Counted from the stretch's first letter, positions 35,942-43,631 are shown. The stretch is 64,000 nucleotides of DNA from Taibaiella sp965229095 (GCA_965229095.1 OZ245855.1:806001-870000); one strand, 5' to 3'. Notes: generated from the sequence alone by a model not told the origin. Numbers and translations are program-made.

Positions 35942-35954
35942 ATGAACGGATGTT

Positions 35955-37319
35955 ATGAATAAATTATCAACTATTTTTTTACCACTGTTTGCTTTCCTGT
36001 GTGGCTCTTGCAATAAATTCCTGGATATAAATGCACCGGCAAGTAGTGTAGAAACCCAAAAAATTTTTGAGAATGAGAACACAGCGCTGTCCGCTGTTAA
36101 AGGTCTTTATGGTCAGGTAAGAACCTCAGCAACAGGTATCATGAATGGTGGCCTTAGCTTTTACCCCGGCGTCGGCAGTGATGAGTTATACAATCCTACC
36201 AATCTATCTACATTGCAAAGCTTTTATACTAACGGCTTACTCAGTGACAACAGTACTGTTCTTACTATGTGGACGAATGGCTACCAATACATATACAGTG
36301 CCAATGCAGTTCTTGACGCATTGTCCAAATCAACAGGGATCGGTGCTGGTAACAAGAATATGTACAGGGGCGAAATGCTCTATATGCGCGCCCTGGTCTA
36401 TTTCTATTTGATAAACCTATATGGGGATGTGCCGCTTATATTGTCACCTGATTACATCGGAAACGCTACACTTGGCAGAAGCCCTGTAAACAAGATTTAT
36501 GAGCAGATCATTGCCGATTTGCTGGAAGCACAAGCACTGTTAGCTGCCAGTTATGGAACTTTGCCCAATACGCGGGTAAATACAATGGCTGCTACAGCAC
36601 TACTTGCGAGGGTATACCTATACCGAGGTCAATGGGGCAACGCAGAGACCCAAGCCTCTACCGTTATTAATTCAAATAGCTTTCGTCTGGAACCTGATCT
36701 TAACAAGGTTTTTCTGAACACTTCGCCAGAGGTTATATTTCAGGTAAGCAGAGTAAATACCAATTCAAGTGAGGGTGGTGCCTTTATACCCGCCTCAGTC
36801 ACGACCTTGCCGGTTTATGCAGCTACAGACTATTTGCTAAATATATTTAGTGCAGATGATGAGCGCAAAACAAACTGGTTTAGGACAAATATTGTATCAG
36901 GTAGGCAGTACTATTATCCATATAAATACAAAGTAAGAAGCAGCACTACCAGTACAGAATATGAAGTTGTGCAACGACTGGCAGAAGTATATCTGATCCG
37001 GGCAGAGGCTTATGCCCAACAGGGGAAAACCACCGATGCACAAAACGACCTGAATAAAATAAGGAATCGGGCGGGACTGGCAAATACTATTGCGACTACG
37101 CAGCCTGAACTGATTGCTGCAATAACACTGGAGCGACAGATCGAGTTGTTTGCTGAATGGGGGCATCGTTGGTTTGACCTGAAACGTACCGGCAAGGTTG
37201 ATGAGGTTTTAGGCGTGCGTAAAGCGCCTAATTGGCAGGCAACCGATAGCATATACCCCATACCTATTTCTCAAGTAAACGCCAATCCAGCATTAAAACA
37301 AAACCCAGGATATGAATAA
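35955..37319 (+). CDS. SusD-like (RagB) lipoprotein
   Basis: A protein of 454 residues with a lipoprotein signal (FLPLFAFLCGSC; lipid-modified Cys) and the SusD pattern: FLDINAPASSVETQKIFENE, TPR-like helices such as GEMLYMRALVYFYLINLYGD, and the C-terminal RQIELFAEWGHRWFDLKRTG. It caps the SusC-like barrel and binds the ligand at the cell surface. Starts 13 bp after the receptor gene and its stop overlaps the thioredoxin-like gene. Confidence 0.93.
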   Translation: MNKLSTIFLPLFAFLCGSCNKFLDINAPASSVETQKIFENENTALSAVKGLYGQVRTSATGIMNGGLSFYPGVGSDELYNPTNLSTLQSFYTNGLLSDNSTVLTMWTNGYQYIYSANAVLDALSKSTGIGAGNKNMYRGEMLYMRALVYFYLINLYGDVPLILSPDYIGNATLGRSPVNKIYEQIIADLLEAQALLAASYGTLPNTRVNTMAATALLARVYLYRGQWGNAETQASTVINSNSFRLEPDLNKVFLNTSPEVIFQVSRVNTNSSEGGAFIPASVTTLPVYAATDYLLNIFSADDERKTNWFRTNIVSGRQYYYPYKYKVRSSTTSTEYEVVQRLAEVYLIRAEAYAQQGKTTDAQNDLNKIRNRAGLANTIATTQPELIAAITLERQIELFAEWGHRWFDLKRTGKVDEVLGVRKAPNWQATDSIYPIPISQVNANPALKQNPGYE

Positions 37320-37929
37320 AAAAACAAGTTACAGCAAACGGGCAATTTATTGCTTGTTGGTTCTGCTAAATCCTGTTGTTTCGCAGGCACAACAGCAGAC
37401 AGAACAACAATATCCGGAAGTCGGAAAACCCTGCCCGGATTTCCAATTAACTGATGTACGCTATTACAAGAAAAAGCAAGTGACTTTAGCTGATTTCAAA
37501 GGGAAATGGCTGATACTGGATTTTTGGCATCGCCATTGTTCCTATTGCGTCGCGAGTCAGCCACATATAGATAGTCTCCAAAAGATTTTTGACAATCAAG
37601 CGCAGTTTTTGCTTGTAGGCTATACTGGTTCGCAGTTTGGTAATCAGTCTGATCATGATGCAATACAGACGCTCTATGAGAAGAATAGAAGGGCGCACAA
37701 TCTCTCACTGTCCATTGCTTATGATTCCCTGTTGTTTCAAAGGTTTGATATAAAACCCACACCCTATATTATTATCGTTGATCCAAAAGGAGTGGTACAA
37801 GGAATTACCTATAAAATATCCGAAGCGAATCTTAACGATATGATTAAAGACAATCCGGTGGAGTTACAACCCGCTTATAGGCTTACTCAGGCTCGTGAAA
37901 ATAGAGCGAGAAAGGATGGCTCAAAATAA
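37312..37929 (+). CDS. Secreted thioredoxin/TlpA-like protein
   Basis: A protein of 205 residues with a signal peptide (AIYCLLVLLNPVVSQAQ) and a TlpA/AhpC-TSA fold. GKPCPDFQLTDV opens it, and the redox site WHRHCSYC has the C-x-x-C motif; the cis-Pro loop is IKPTPYIIIVD. It acts in the periplasm as a disulfide reductase or isomerase. The ATG overlaps the SusD stop by 8 bp, so it belongs to the uptake operon. This fits a cysteine-containing peptide or protein ligand (inference). Confidence 0.88.
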   Translation: MNKKTSYSKRAIYCLLVLLNPVVSQAQQQTEQQYPEVGKPCPDFQLTDVRYYKKKQVTLADFKGKWLILDFWHRHCSYCVASQPHIDSLQKIFDNQAQFLLVGYTGSQFGNQSDHDAIQTLYEKNRRAHNLSLSIAYDSLLFQRFDIKPTPYIIIVDPKGVVQGITYKISEANLNDMIKDNPVELQPAYRLTQARENRARKDGSK

Positions 37930-37937
37930 TTAAAAGT

Positions 37938-37977
37938 AAATCGTCAGATAGAACAACTTGATCCTATCCGACGATTT
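37938..37977. terminator. Bidirectional terminator between convergent genes
   Basis: An imperfect hairpin with arms AAATCGTCAGATAG and CTATCCGACGATTT around an 11-nt or longer loop. A-rich sequence precedes it and T-rich sequence follows on both strands. It separates the + strand uptake operon (stop 37929) from the DUF6520-type gene on the minus strand (stop 37985). Confidence 0.65.
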
Positions 37978-37984
37978 TCAAAGG

Positions 37985-38320
37985 TTAGTTACTTCTCTTT
38001 ATATCATCAGTAGCAGTACTGAAATCTTCAAGTGGCAAAGTCTGCGTCTGGCTGTATCCAACTTTACACAGTTTTGCTTCTCCGGCGGGACAGCCATCTT
38101 CCGCCTCAGATCTTTCTTCCTGGCTTGGTATACTTCCAGTTGGGACATATCCGTTAGGGTGAGCTCCATCATAAACGACGTCGTACCAGAATAACTGATT
38201 CCCGGCTTTTGCTTCGGTTTTGGCGGTATTGGCGTCCTTTGTTTCTCCTTTAGGATTACCAGCAAAGGAGACAGCAGCAGCGCCCATTATCAGGGCGGCA
38301 GAGAAAAGAAGCTTTTTCAT
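37985..38320 (-). CDS. DUF6520-like small secreted protein
   Basis: A protein of 111 residues with a cleavable signal (LLFSAALIMGAAAVSFAG), then a short low-complexity KGETKDANTAKTEAKA segment, the aromatic stretch NQLFWYDVVYDG, and two cysteines in DGCPAGEAKLCKVGY. This matches the layout of DUF6520 family proteins, found almost only in Bacteroidota and of unknown function. It converges on the SusC/D/thioredoxin operon. Confidence 0.75.
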   Translation of the reverse strand: MKKLLFSAALIMGAAAVSFAGNPKGETKDANTAKTEAKAGNQLFWYDVVYDGAHPNGYVPTGSIPSQEERSEAEDGCPAGEAKLCKVGYSQTQTLPLEDFSTATDDIKRSN

Positions 38321-38883
38321 AAGATTGAATTTTTAGTGTTTGAGAAAACGGTTTGTAATGGTGCCATTCACCGGCCAGGGATGAATGTTTTGGTGTGAAG
38401 CAGATGAGGTTATTCGAGTAAGGCCAATAGTGTGCAGTCCCTGCACCGGTAGTACAATGGATACATGAACCAAGCAATAGTAATTGGTCTGTATGTGGGG
38501 TTATTAACAAAGTGCCGGAAAACCGAGCGTCGCATTATTGGGGCAACCTGATCATGTTTAGGAAAAGTTGCATTATTGTATATTAATTTTTATCTTGTAT
38601 GCAACCAAATACCCTATTCATGTGCACTTGTTTTTCTTCGCTTTGTTTATACCGATCGGGGGATTAATTAGTCCAACTGATTTTGTGTTTTCATGATGCA
38701 TCGGTCTTTTTCTTCGACAGGCAGATCGTTTCAGCGTTGTGTTGCTAAGATACAGGGCTAAGATGGCGTTTCCCAAATCTGATACGTGAACCATTGATTT
38801 TTCTTCGCCAAAGTGCCTTTTCACTTCGTGAAAAACGAAAAAGGTTGGTCTGACAGGTTTCAAAGCACATATGAAAAAGGGAA
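38321..38883. other. Intergenic stretch, no gene supported
   Basis: No coding region is convincing here. Open frames at 38256-38510 and 38618-38917 lack signals, and the latter crosses a terminator. A 17-bp palindrome TTTTCAC-TTC-GTGAAAA lies at 38817-38833. GTGAA words occur at 38786 and 38828, 42 bp apart, recalling the direct repeats at 41023-41070. Confidence 0.4.
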
Positions 38884-38903
38884 AGGTGCGCTTAAGCGCA
38901 CCT
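38884..38903 (-). terminator. Rho-independent terminator of the small peptide gene
   Basis: On the minus strand AGGTGCGCTTAAGCGCACCT is a perfect 20-bp palindrome, followed directly by TTTCCCTTTTTC. It begins 4 bp after the double stop (TAGTAG) of the 38908-39042 peptide gene, so it ends a very short transcript. Confidence 0.75.
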
Positions 38904-38907
38904 GCTA

Positions 38908-39042
38908 CTAACAACATGTGCTACCGAGCGATACCGTACGGATAGTTGTTTCTGAAGTTGAAGCGGCTGTTTTTTGGGTGCTTCTCCTGGTTGAAGTGAA
39001 TACATACAGCTTGCGCACTGGGCTTACTCTTTTTGTTTGCAT
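38908..39042 (-). CDS. Small Cys-terminal peptide, putative RiPP precursor
   Basis: A 44-residue peptide. The basic N-terminal half contains MQTKRVSPVRKLYVFTSTRR. The second half is almost all Ser, Thr and Ala (STQKTAASTSETTIRTVSLG) and ends STCC. Two terminal Cys with many Ser/Thr is what a lanthionine-forming core looks like, but there is no GG leader site. It has its own promoter-like element (39069-39100) and terminator (38884-38903) and is divergent from a LytS-type kinase. A LanB gene lies 8 kb away. A signalling or structural peptide is the alternative. Confidence 0.55.
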   Translation of the reverse strand: MQTKRVSPVRKLYVFTSTRRSTQKTAASTSETTIRTVSLGSTCC

Positions 39043-39068
39043 AATAATTGATTTTAAATAGTAAGATC

Positions 39069-39100
39069 TAAACTTAATGCAACATTGACAGCCCGGCAAA
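39069..39100 (-). promoter_or_regulatory. Bacteroidota-type promoter for the small peptide gene
   Basis: On the minus strand TTTG at 39097-39100 is followed 20 bp later by TAAGTTTA (39069-39076), close to the Bacteroidota sigma-A pattern TTTG ... TAnnTTTG. The peptide ATG is 26 bp downstream of the -7 box. It also shows that translation must start at 39042, not at the upstream in-frame codon at 39099, which lies inside the -33 region. Confidence 0.5.
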
Positions 39101-39138
39101 TAGGGTTCGCAAGTGCTGCTCTTTAATGCGTAAAGCAG

Positions 39139-40215
39139 ATGATTTTAGGTGTAAAATCTTTAATGATGAATAATAAGAAGTATACGGAAGTAACACATCG
39201 ATGGCTTGAACAGCTTGCTTTGCCATTGGTTGCGATCATGTTTCTTATCTGTAAGGAAATAGTCGTGCTTTTTAATGCAGGTACTCCGCCTACATTTAAA
39301 GGCTATTTAACCTATTTGTTGGAGATAGTTACCTTTTATCTCAACCTCATTTGGGTAGCTCCACTAGCATTTATCCAAAAACGCCGATTCGTTTTTTTGC
39401 TGCGGTTGGTATTGTTAATAGCTGTCCATCACCTCTTGCGTAGTTGGCTTGCATACAATGCCTTTTCAAAAACAGGTTTTACAGCGTTTGTGTTTTCGGC
39501 TAATCGTTTAATGTTAACCGTATGGCTGCTTGACCGACCATTGTACCTTAGTTTTCTTATAGCTGTTTACAGAGGTTTGGCAAAACGAAAGCTGGAGCGG
39601 CAGCAATTGAAGGTAGACCTTGCCAACGCACTGGCTGAAAAAACACGCATTGAAAGTATAATGGCTCAAATGCAGCTTAGCCCTCATTTACTGCTTGGTG
39701 GGCTTTACCATTTACAGGTAAATACAAAAGATAAGTTGCCGCTAGTTGCCAATGCCACAAAGTTGTTGGCGGATATTGTAAGATATTCCCTGATGGATTT
39801 ACGTAATGTGCCTAAAGTACCCCTTTGTAAAGAGGTGCAGCAGGTAAAGAACCGTATCTCTTATCAGGAGTTTATTTATGAAAGACCGCTTTGTATTCAG
39901 CTCCGAAAAAATATAGATGATAGAGCAGACTCGATGTTGATACCTCCCGGTATTCTAATAACAATTACAGACAACGTACTTAAATACGGCTTGCTCCATG
40001 ATGCGGCCAGCCCGGCCACCATACAAATAAAGCAATCAAATGGCTTGCTTGAATTTGTTACCCGGAATGATAAAATAGGTACAAAGCATCAAGGCCAGGG
40101 CATTGGTTTGAGTAATGTAAGGCAGGTATTAGATCATTACTATCCCGATAGCTATTCGCTTGCAATAAAAGAATCTGATGTTGAGTATTCGCTTCGCTTA
40201 AGTATAAATACATGA
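39139..40215 (+). CDS. LytS-type sensor histidine kinase
   Basis: About 350-358 residues. Four hydrophobic helices span about residues 25-160. The His_kinase domain contains QMQLSPHLLLGGLYHLQ, where the usual motif is QINPHFLFNTLN, so the phosphoacceptor His is kept but the next residues are atypical. The N-box is PPGILITITDNVLKYGL and the G-box GQGIGLSNVRQ. Translation may begin at 39139 or at the MM pair at 39163. One base separates its stop from the response-regulator gene, so they are a pair. Confidence 0.87.
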   Translation: MILGVKSLMMNNKKYTEVTHRWLEQLALPLVAIMFLICKEIVVLFNAGTPPTFKGYLTYLLEIVTFYLNLIWVAPLAFIQKRRFVFLLRLVLLIAVHHLLRSWLAYNAFSKTGFTAFVFSANRLMLTVWLLDRPLYLSFLIAVYRGLAKRKLERQQLKVDLANALAEKTRIESIMAQMQLSPHLLLGGLYHLQVNTKDKLPLVANATKLLADIVRYSLMDLRNVPKVPLCKEVQQVKNRISYQEFIYERPLCIQLRKNIDDRADSMLIPPGILITITDNVLKYGLLHDAASPATIQIKQSNGLLEFVTRNDKIGTKHQGQGIGLSNVRQVLDHYYPDSYSLAIKESDVEYSLRLSINT

Positions 40216-40216
40216 T

Positions 40217-40924
40217 ATGATAACGTATTGTTCCATTGTAGATGACCAGCCTCATGTTATAAAGCATTTATCCGGCCTGGTAACTGAAACGCCGGGTTTG
40301 CAGTTGTTGGCTGCTGATACTGATCCGTTGGTAGCCCTCAATAAGATACTTACCGGTATTGTTACCCCGGATATTGTACTTCTTGATGTTGACATGCCGG
40401 GTCTTGATGGGATTTCGCTAGCCCGGCAACTGGATAGCCATATTGCAATTGTATTTGTTACTGCGCACCCTGCCTTTGCCATAGAAGCTTTTGATATAGG
40501 CGCAGCGGACTATCTTTTAAAGCCCATCAAACCGGATGCGTTTCTTAGAGCAATTGACCGGGCAAGAGCAAGGCTTAAAAACAACAAGGCAGCACCTACG
40601 CACTCCCAAGAGATTTTTGTTCGGTTAGATAGCCGCAACCTTGTGAAAGTACAGGTAAAAGATATTGTTTACATAGAAGCTGACGACAAACGCATACGGC
40701 TCCATACCCAAGCCGAGCGACCGATTTCTGTATTGAGAACACTCAATAATATTGAAGCGGCCTTGCCAGCAACTGATTTCGCTCGTGTTCACAAATCCTA
40801 TCTTGTCAATCTAAAACACATTGGCGGCATTGTAGGAAAAACGGTTATATTGGACAATGGTCAGGTTCTTAACGTGGGACCGGCTTATGCAGCAGCTTTA
40901 TACAAACGACTGAACATTATTTAA
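40217..40924 (+). CDS. LytTR-family response regulator
   Basis: A protein of 235 residues. The receiver domain has the acidic pair in IVDDQPHV, the phospho-Asp in DIVLLDVDMPGLDG and the Lys in YLLKPIKPD. The LytTR DNA-binding domain starts near residue 130 (VKVQVKDIVYIEADDKRIRL). LytTR proteins bind direct repeats spaced by two helical turns; such repeats occur 70-150 bp downstream of this gene and again in front of lanB, making those the likely targets. Confidence 0.92.
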   Translation: MITYCSIVDDQPHVIKHLSGLVTETPGLQLLAADTDPLVALNKILTGIVTPDIVLLDVDMPGLDGISLARQLDSHIAIVFVTAHPAFAIEAFDIGAADYLLKPIKPDAFLRAIDRARARLKNNKAAPTHSQEIFVRLDSRNLVKVQVKDIVYIEADDKRIRLHTQAERPISVLRTLNNIEAALPATDFARVHKSYLVNLKHIGGIVGKTVILDNGQVLNVGPAYAAALYKRLNII

Positions 40925-40990
40925 CTTGGTTGTCCATCCGATGGGCTTTCTTTCATTAAAAGGGGAAGAAAGTAGTGGAAAATTGGATTA

Positions 40991-41070
40991 GTGAAATCTA
41001 GTGAAAATAGCAAAAGAAATTCGTGAAACCATATTTTTTCGACGTGAAAACCTCATTATGCGGTGTGAAA
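40991..41070. promoter_or_regulatory. Array of GTGAAA direct repeats, candidate LytTR sites
   Basis: GTGAAA occurs at 40991, 41001, 41023, 41044 and 41065. The last three are exactly 21 bp apart, the period of tandem LytTR sites. The flanking words TTCGTGAAAC (41020) and GGTGTGAAA (41062) recur exactly in the two-site array upstream of lanB at 49822-49851. The array follows the LytTR gene and precedes the graspetide precursors by 900 bp. Confidence 0.6.
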
Positions 41071-41290
41071 ATAATTGCTTTGTTGATTAGAGGTTTTTCC
41101 CCGGAAAATTCGCAGGTTTTATCCTTTGGAAGTTCAATATTTGTTTTTCACATTTGCATCGCAATGGTCGGGTATCAATAATACTGATAACTGAGTTTTG
41201 CTCAACCAATGTTTTAAAATTAAGTTTGCCGGCAGCAGCGAATGATTTTGCTGTTTCTGATCCAAATAATAGATAGCGTTTAGCTATACG

Positions 41291-41420
41291 AAGCTGTAGT
41301 TTTAAATCGTCGAAAATTTATACGCACACAGCCGAGTAACAAGCTAAACGTCCACGATAGCATCGTGGGCGTTCTAGCGTTGCTTGTGTGCACGGCTTTC
41401 GACGAGCCTTAAACTGCAAG
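41291..41420. repeat. Large imperfect inverted repeat
   Basis: Two arms of about 60 bp fold around the loop AGC at 41359-41361. The inner stem is CGTCCACGAT/ATCGTGGGCG. Further paired blocks are GCACACA/TGTGTGC (41324/41385) and TCGTCGAAA/TTTCGACGA (41307/41397), with TGTAGTTTTAAA/TTAAACTGCA outermost. A third CGCCCACGAT copy lies at 41433-41442. It could be a structured RNA, a REP/MITE-like element, or the 3' end of a minus-strand transcript. Confidence 0.6.
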
Positions 41421-41474
41421 TGATGTGAACAGCGCCCACGATGCTTTTTTGTGCCCCTATGTGATTGGATTTGG

Positions 41475-41573
41475 TTACGACGTTACCTTGTTCCCCATTT
41501 GTCTTTTGGTATACCGATACCGGTAGTATTGTTTCTTTACAAATAATGCGTTTGCTTGAAAGTTCTTTTTCAT
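41475..41573 (-). CDS. Possible 32-residue basic peptide
   Basis: The minus strand encodes MKKNFQANALFVKKQYYRYR and a further 12 residues ending KVTS. It is strongly basic and aromatic. It would be ignored but for its leader: a hairpin plus CTAACCAAACAC at a fixed distance from the ATG, the same arrangement as at 59459-59527. The second copy encodes only seven codons, so coding may not be the conserved function. Confidence 0.3.
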   Translation of the reverse strand: MKKNFQANALFVKKQYYRYRYTKRQMGNKVTS

Positions 41574-41639
41574 GGTTTGCTTATAGTGGGTGTTTGGTTA
41601 GGACGGGAATTCCTCCACCGTAAAAAGTGGAGGATTCCC
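41574..41639 (-). repeat. Hairpin leader module, copy A
   Basis: On the minus strand, a hairpin (arms GGGAATCCTCCAC and GTGGAGGAATTCCC, 41605-41639) is followed by CCTAACCAAACAC and, 31 nt after the hairpin, AACC-ATG. Copy B at 59459-59527 has the same order, near-identical words and a 30-nt spacing. The two copies lie 18 kb apart in opposite orientation. Confidence 0.55.
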
Positions 41640-41983
41640 TTTTCTTACAACTATTTATGACTAACAATTTGTAAAATCACTGGTTTTTACCTGTAGCTAG
41701 GTATTGGAAAACTTTTCATATTTGTTGGCAAAATCTATCAAACAAAATATCCACACAGATAAAGCAGTCGATCTTTCTTAAAATACTAGTTACTTAAATC
41801 TGGAAAGCCCAAGTTATATACAAACCTCATTAAAGTAGTATTTCCTTTTGAGAGTCAAGATTTTTGTATTTCGCGAATACATTACAGGAAACGCACCTAC
41901 AACCTGGATAAATATGGTGTACGCTGAAAATTCTGCACGGCGTTGAATCATTCAGAAGAAAGCAGAACCGAAACAATTTAACA

Positions 41984-42247
41984 ATGAAAAAAACTTTTGA
42001 ACCCTTAAGCAAAGCTAAGTTCAGCCCCTTAACGATTTCAAGTATGAGTTACATTCATGGAGGAGAAGCCACCCCTGGCGGTAGAAAGTGGGTGAAAACT
42101 GAGGCATCACCATTTCCATTTTACGATGACCAGGGCAATAAGTACTATAAATTTCGCGACATTTTTGAAACATATACTTCCGACGATAAAGAGGGAAATC
42201 GAACCTGTTACTACGGAACGGGCGAGTACACTACTGAATGGTATTAA
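41984..42247 (+). CDS. gwsA: GG-leader precursor peptide 1 of a graspetide-type RiPP
   Basis: An 87-residue peptide. The leader (FEPLSKAKFSPLTISSMSYI) ends at a GG site, HGGEATPGG. The core is rich in acidic, Thr, Ser and Tyr residues and ends with the block TSDDKEGNRTCYYGTGEY followed by TTEWY. It aligns with precursor 2 in the leader (EPLS-AKF), the GG-E-TPG site and the C-terminal block. Acidic and hydroxyl side chains suit the ester/amide cross-links made by ATP-grasp ligases such as the one at 44663. The pathway name rests on the two maturases downstream. Confidence 0.8.
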   Translation: MKKTFEPLSKAKFSPLTISSMSYIHGGEATPGGRKWVKTEASPFPFYDDQGNKYYKFRDIFETYTSDDKEGNRTCYYGTGEYTTEWY

Positions 42248-42258
42248 AACACTCAAAT

Positions 42259-42519
42259 ATGAAACACTCTAACATGGAGCCACTAAGTGGCGCAAAATTT
42301 GCAGAATTAAACAAAGAGCAGCAGTTACTTATCAAAGGCGGAATTGAAACGCCAGGTAGAACCGTTATCGCTTATTACAGACTTAAAACCTCCGCTGATG
42401 GTCTTCATCAGTTCAGACAACCGGTGTATCACAGTTACAGCAAAGATGACATTGACGGGAAAGATAAATGTTATTGGGACGAAGAATACTGTGACGGTGA
42501 ATGGGAACAGACCGCCTAA
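42259..42519 (+). CDS. gwsA: GG-leader precursor peptide 2 of a graspetide-type RiPP
   Basis: An 86-residue paralogue of precursor 1, starting 11 bp after it. Leader SNMEPLSGAKFAELNKEQQL, cleavage site IKGGIETPG, core ending SKDDIDGKDKCYWDEEYCDG plus EWEQTA. The ATG at 42259 is preferred over the in-frame codon at 42238, which overlaps precursor 1. This core has two Cys and more acidic residues than precursor 1, so the mature products should differ. Confidence 0.8.
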   Translation: MKHSNMEPLSGAKFAELNKEQQLLIKGGIETPGRTVIAYYRLKTSADGLHQFRQPVYHSYSKDDIDGKDKCYWDEEYCDGEWEQTA

Positions 42520-42525
42520 ATTCTC

Positions 42526-42560
42526 GACGAAGCAGCCACCACATTAATGGCTGCTTCGTC
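42526..42560 (+). promoter_or_regulatory. 13-bp hairpin separating precursors from maturation genes
   Basis: The perfect arms GACGAAGCAGCCA and TGGCTGCTTCGTC enclose a 9-nt loop, six bases after the precursor 2 stop and 26 bp before the next gene. No U-tract follows, so it may be a processing or stability element that keeps precursor mRNA abundant, or a leaky attenuator. Confidence 0.6.
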
Positions 42561-42586
42561 CCATTCCAAAGAATCAAAATCAAGCC

Positions 42587-43624
42587 ATGCGAATCCTTTT
42601 TAGTACATGTTTAATCCTATTGACAATTGGCTCGTTAAGGGCTGGGTCATCATATAATATACCAATAAGTGAAGCCGAACTTGCAATTGCAAAAAATAAT
42701 TATAGGGCTGCTTTGGAATATTATAATAAAGCGTTTGTCAGCAATACAAACCTATTTGCTGTTGACCTGTATAATGCAAGCATATGTGCAGTCAAGTGCG
42801 GCCAGAACCAATTAGCGCTTGAATACTGCACGTTATTGGCCCGAAAGGGCGTTGGCGATAAGTTTTTTATTCAATCCATCTATGCCTCCCTTAGAGGAAA
42901 TCAACACTGGAAGGCTCTTTTAGAACAAGGGCGGAAAAGCAAAGCAGAGATTGAAAAAAAACATGGCGACCTTATTTGCTTGCTTGATAGTTTGGTAGCC
43001 AAAGATCAATGGGTAAACCATGTCTGGAGGGCAGCCGGAATGAGTGCCGAGACGCGTAAAATTATGGATTTGACCTATGATACCATCCAAATCCATTTAA
43101 AAAGGATCATTGATAGTACTGGTTTTATATGCGAAGACATGATTGGTGCACCAGTAAAAAATGATACTATATTGGAGCGTATGCAAATTTTCGACATTAT
43201 AATAATCCATAACTATACTGCGAGAATGACTGGTGATACATTGTTTAATGGCGTATTAAGACAAGCCTTGGCACAGGAGAAAATTAAACCTGAATATTAC
43301 GCAAGTTTACGAGACTTCACGGGAGATAGTCCGGACGACTATTTTGGCACTTCACATTTGTATATGCAATATAAATGTACCATGTATCGCGAAAAGATGG
43401 ACCAGCAGTCCATAGAACAAATAGAAACCAATAGACGCCGGATTGGCTTGCCACCGTTGAGTGACTATGTAGAAAAATTACTCTACAACCTTGGACATCG
43501 CGACTCGATTTTTAACATCTATGGACCTATTTCAAAAATCGGAAGTTTTAAGAATGAGTCTTCTGAGAAAATATTCATGGAACGCCAGGAAGTTGTAGTT
43601 GAATCTATAGCCGATTGTCAATAA
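42587..43624 (+). CDS. Secreted TPR-like protein of the graspetide locus, paralogue 1
   Basis: A protein of 345 residues with a signal peptide (RILFSTCLILLTIGSLRAG) and helical pairs like a degenerate tetratricopeptide (AELAIAKNNYRAALEYYNKA, VDLYNASICAVKCGQNQLAL). I recognise no enzyme motif. It is a tandem paralogue of the next gene (shared YNASICA, ARKGVG/AYKGVG, LSDYVEK/LSDYLKK and GHRDS/LHPDS blocks). Its place between precursors and maturases suggests a periplasmic role in export, processing or immunity (inference). Confidence 0.72.
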   Translation: MRILFSTCLILLTIGSLRAGSSYNIPISEAELAIAKNNYRAALEYYNKAFVSNTNLFAVDLYNASICAVKCGQNQLALEYCTLLARKGVGDKFFIQSIYASLRGNQHWKALLEQGRKSKAEIEKKHGDLICLLDSLVAKDQWVNHVWRAAGMSAETRKIMDLTYDTIQIHLKRIIDSTGFICEDMIGAPVKNDTILERMQIFDIIIIHNYTARMTGDTLFNGVLRQALAQEKIKPEYYASLRDFTGDSPDDYFGTSHLYMQYKCTMYREKMDQQSIEQIETNRRRIGLPPLSDYVEKLLYNLGHRDSIFNIYGPISKIGSFKNESSEKIFMERQEVVVESIADCQ

Positions 43625-43631
43625 AAACGAT

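Larger units (their letters stand above)
41071..41983. other. Long non-coding region upstream of the graspetide genes
   Basis: This stretch of over 900 bp holds no conventional gene. It contains a reverse-oriented TTTCAC word at 41146, a large imperfect hairpin (41291-41420), a possible 32-codon ORF with a hairpin leader on the minus strand (41475-41639), and a GTATTTCGCGAATAC near-palindrome around 41865. It ends with the AT-rich leader of the first precursor gene. Confidence 0.5.

Noticed and set aside
38256..38510. 84-codon open frame on the minus strand upstream of the DUF6520-type gene
   Set aside because: It overlaps the signal peptide of a well-supported secreted protein in another frame and is rich in residues typical of chance frames (Cys, His).
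38618..38917. 99-codon open frame on the minus strand
   Set aside because: It runs through the perfect terminator hairpin of the 38908 peptide gene, has no family-like composition and no leader signal.
41291..41442. CRISPR array or integron attC sites
   Set aside because: There is one imperfect hairpin plus a single extra core word, no regular repeat-spacer pattern, and no GTTRRRY/RYYYAAC boxes.
41546..41620. 24-codon plus-strand ORF through the hairpin leader module
   Set aside because: It is antisense to the conserved module, whose order and spacing point to the minus strand.
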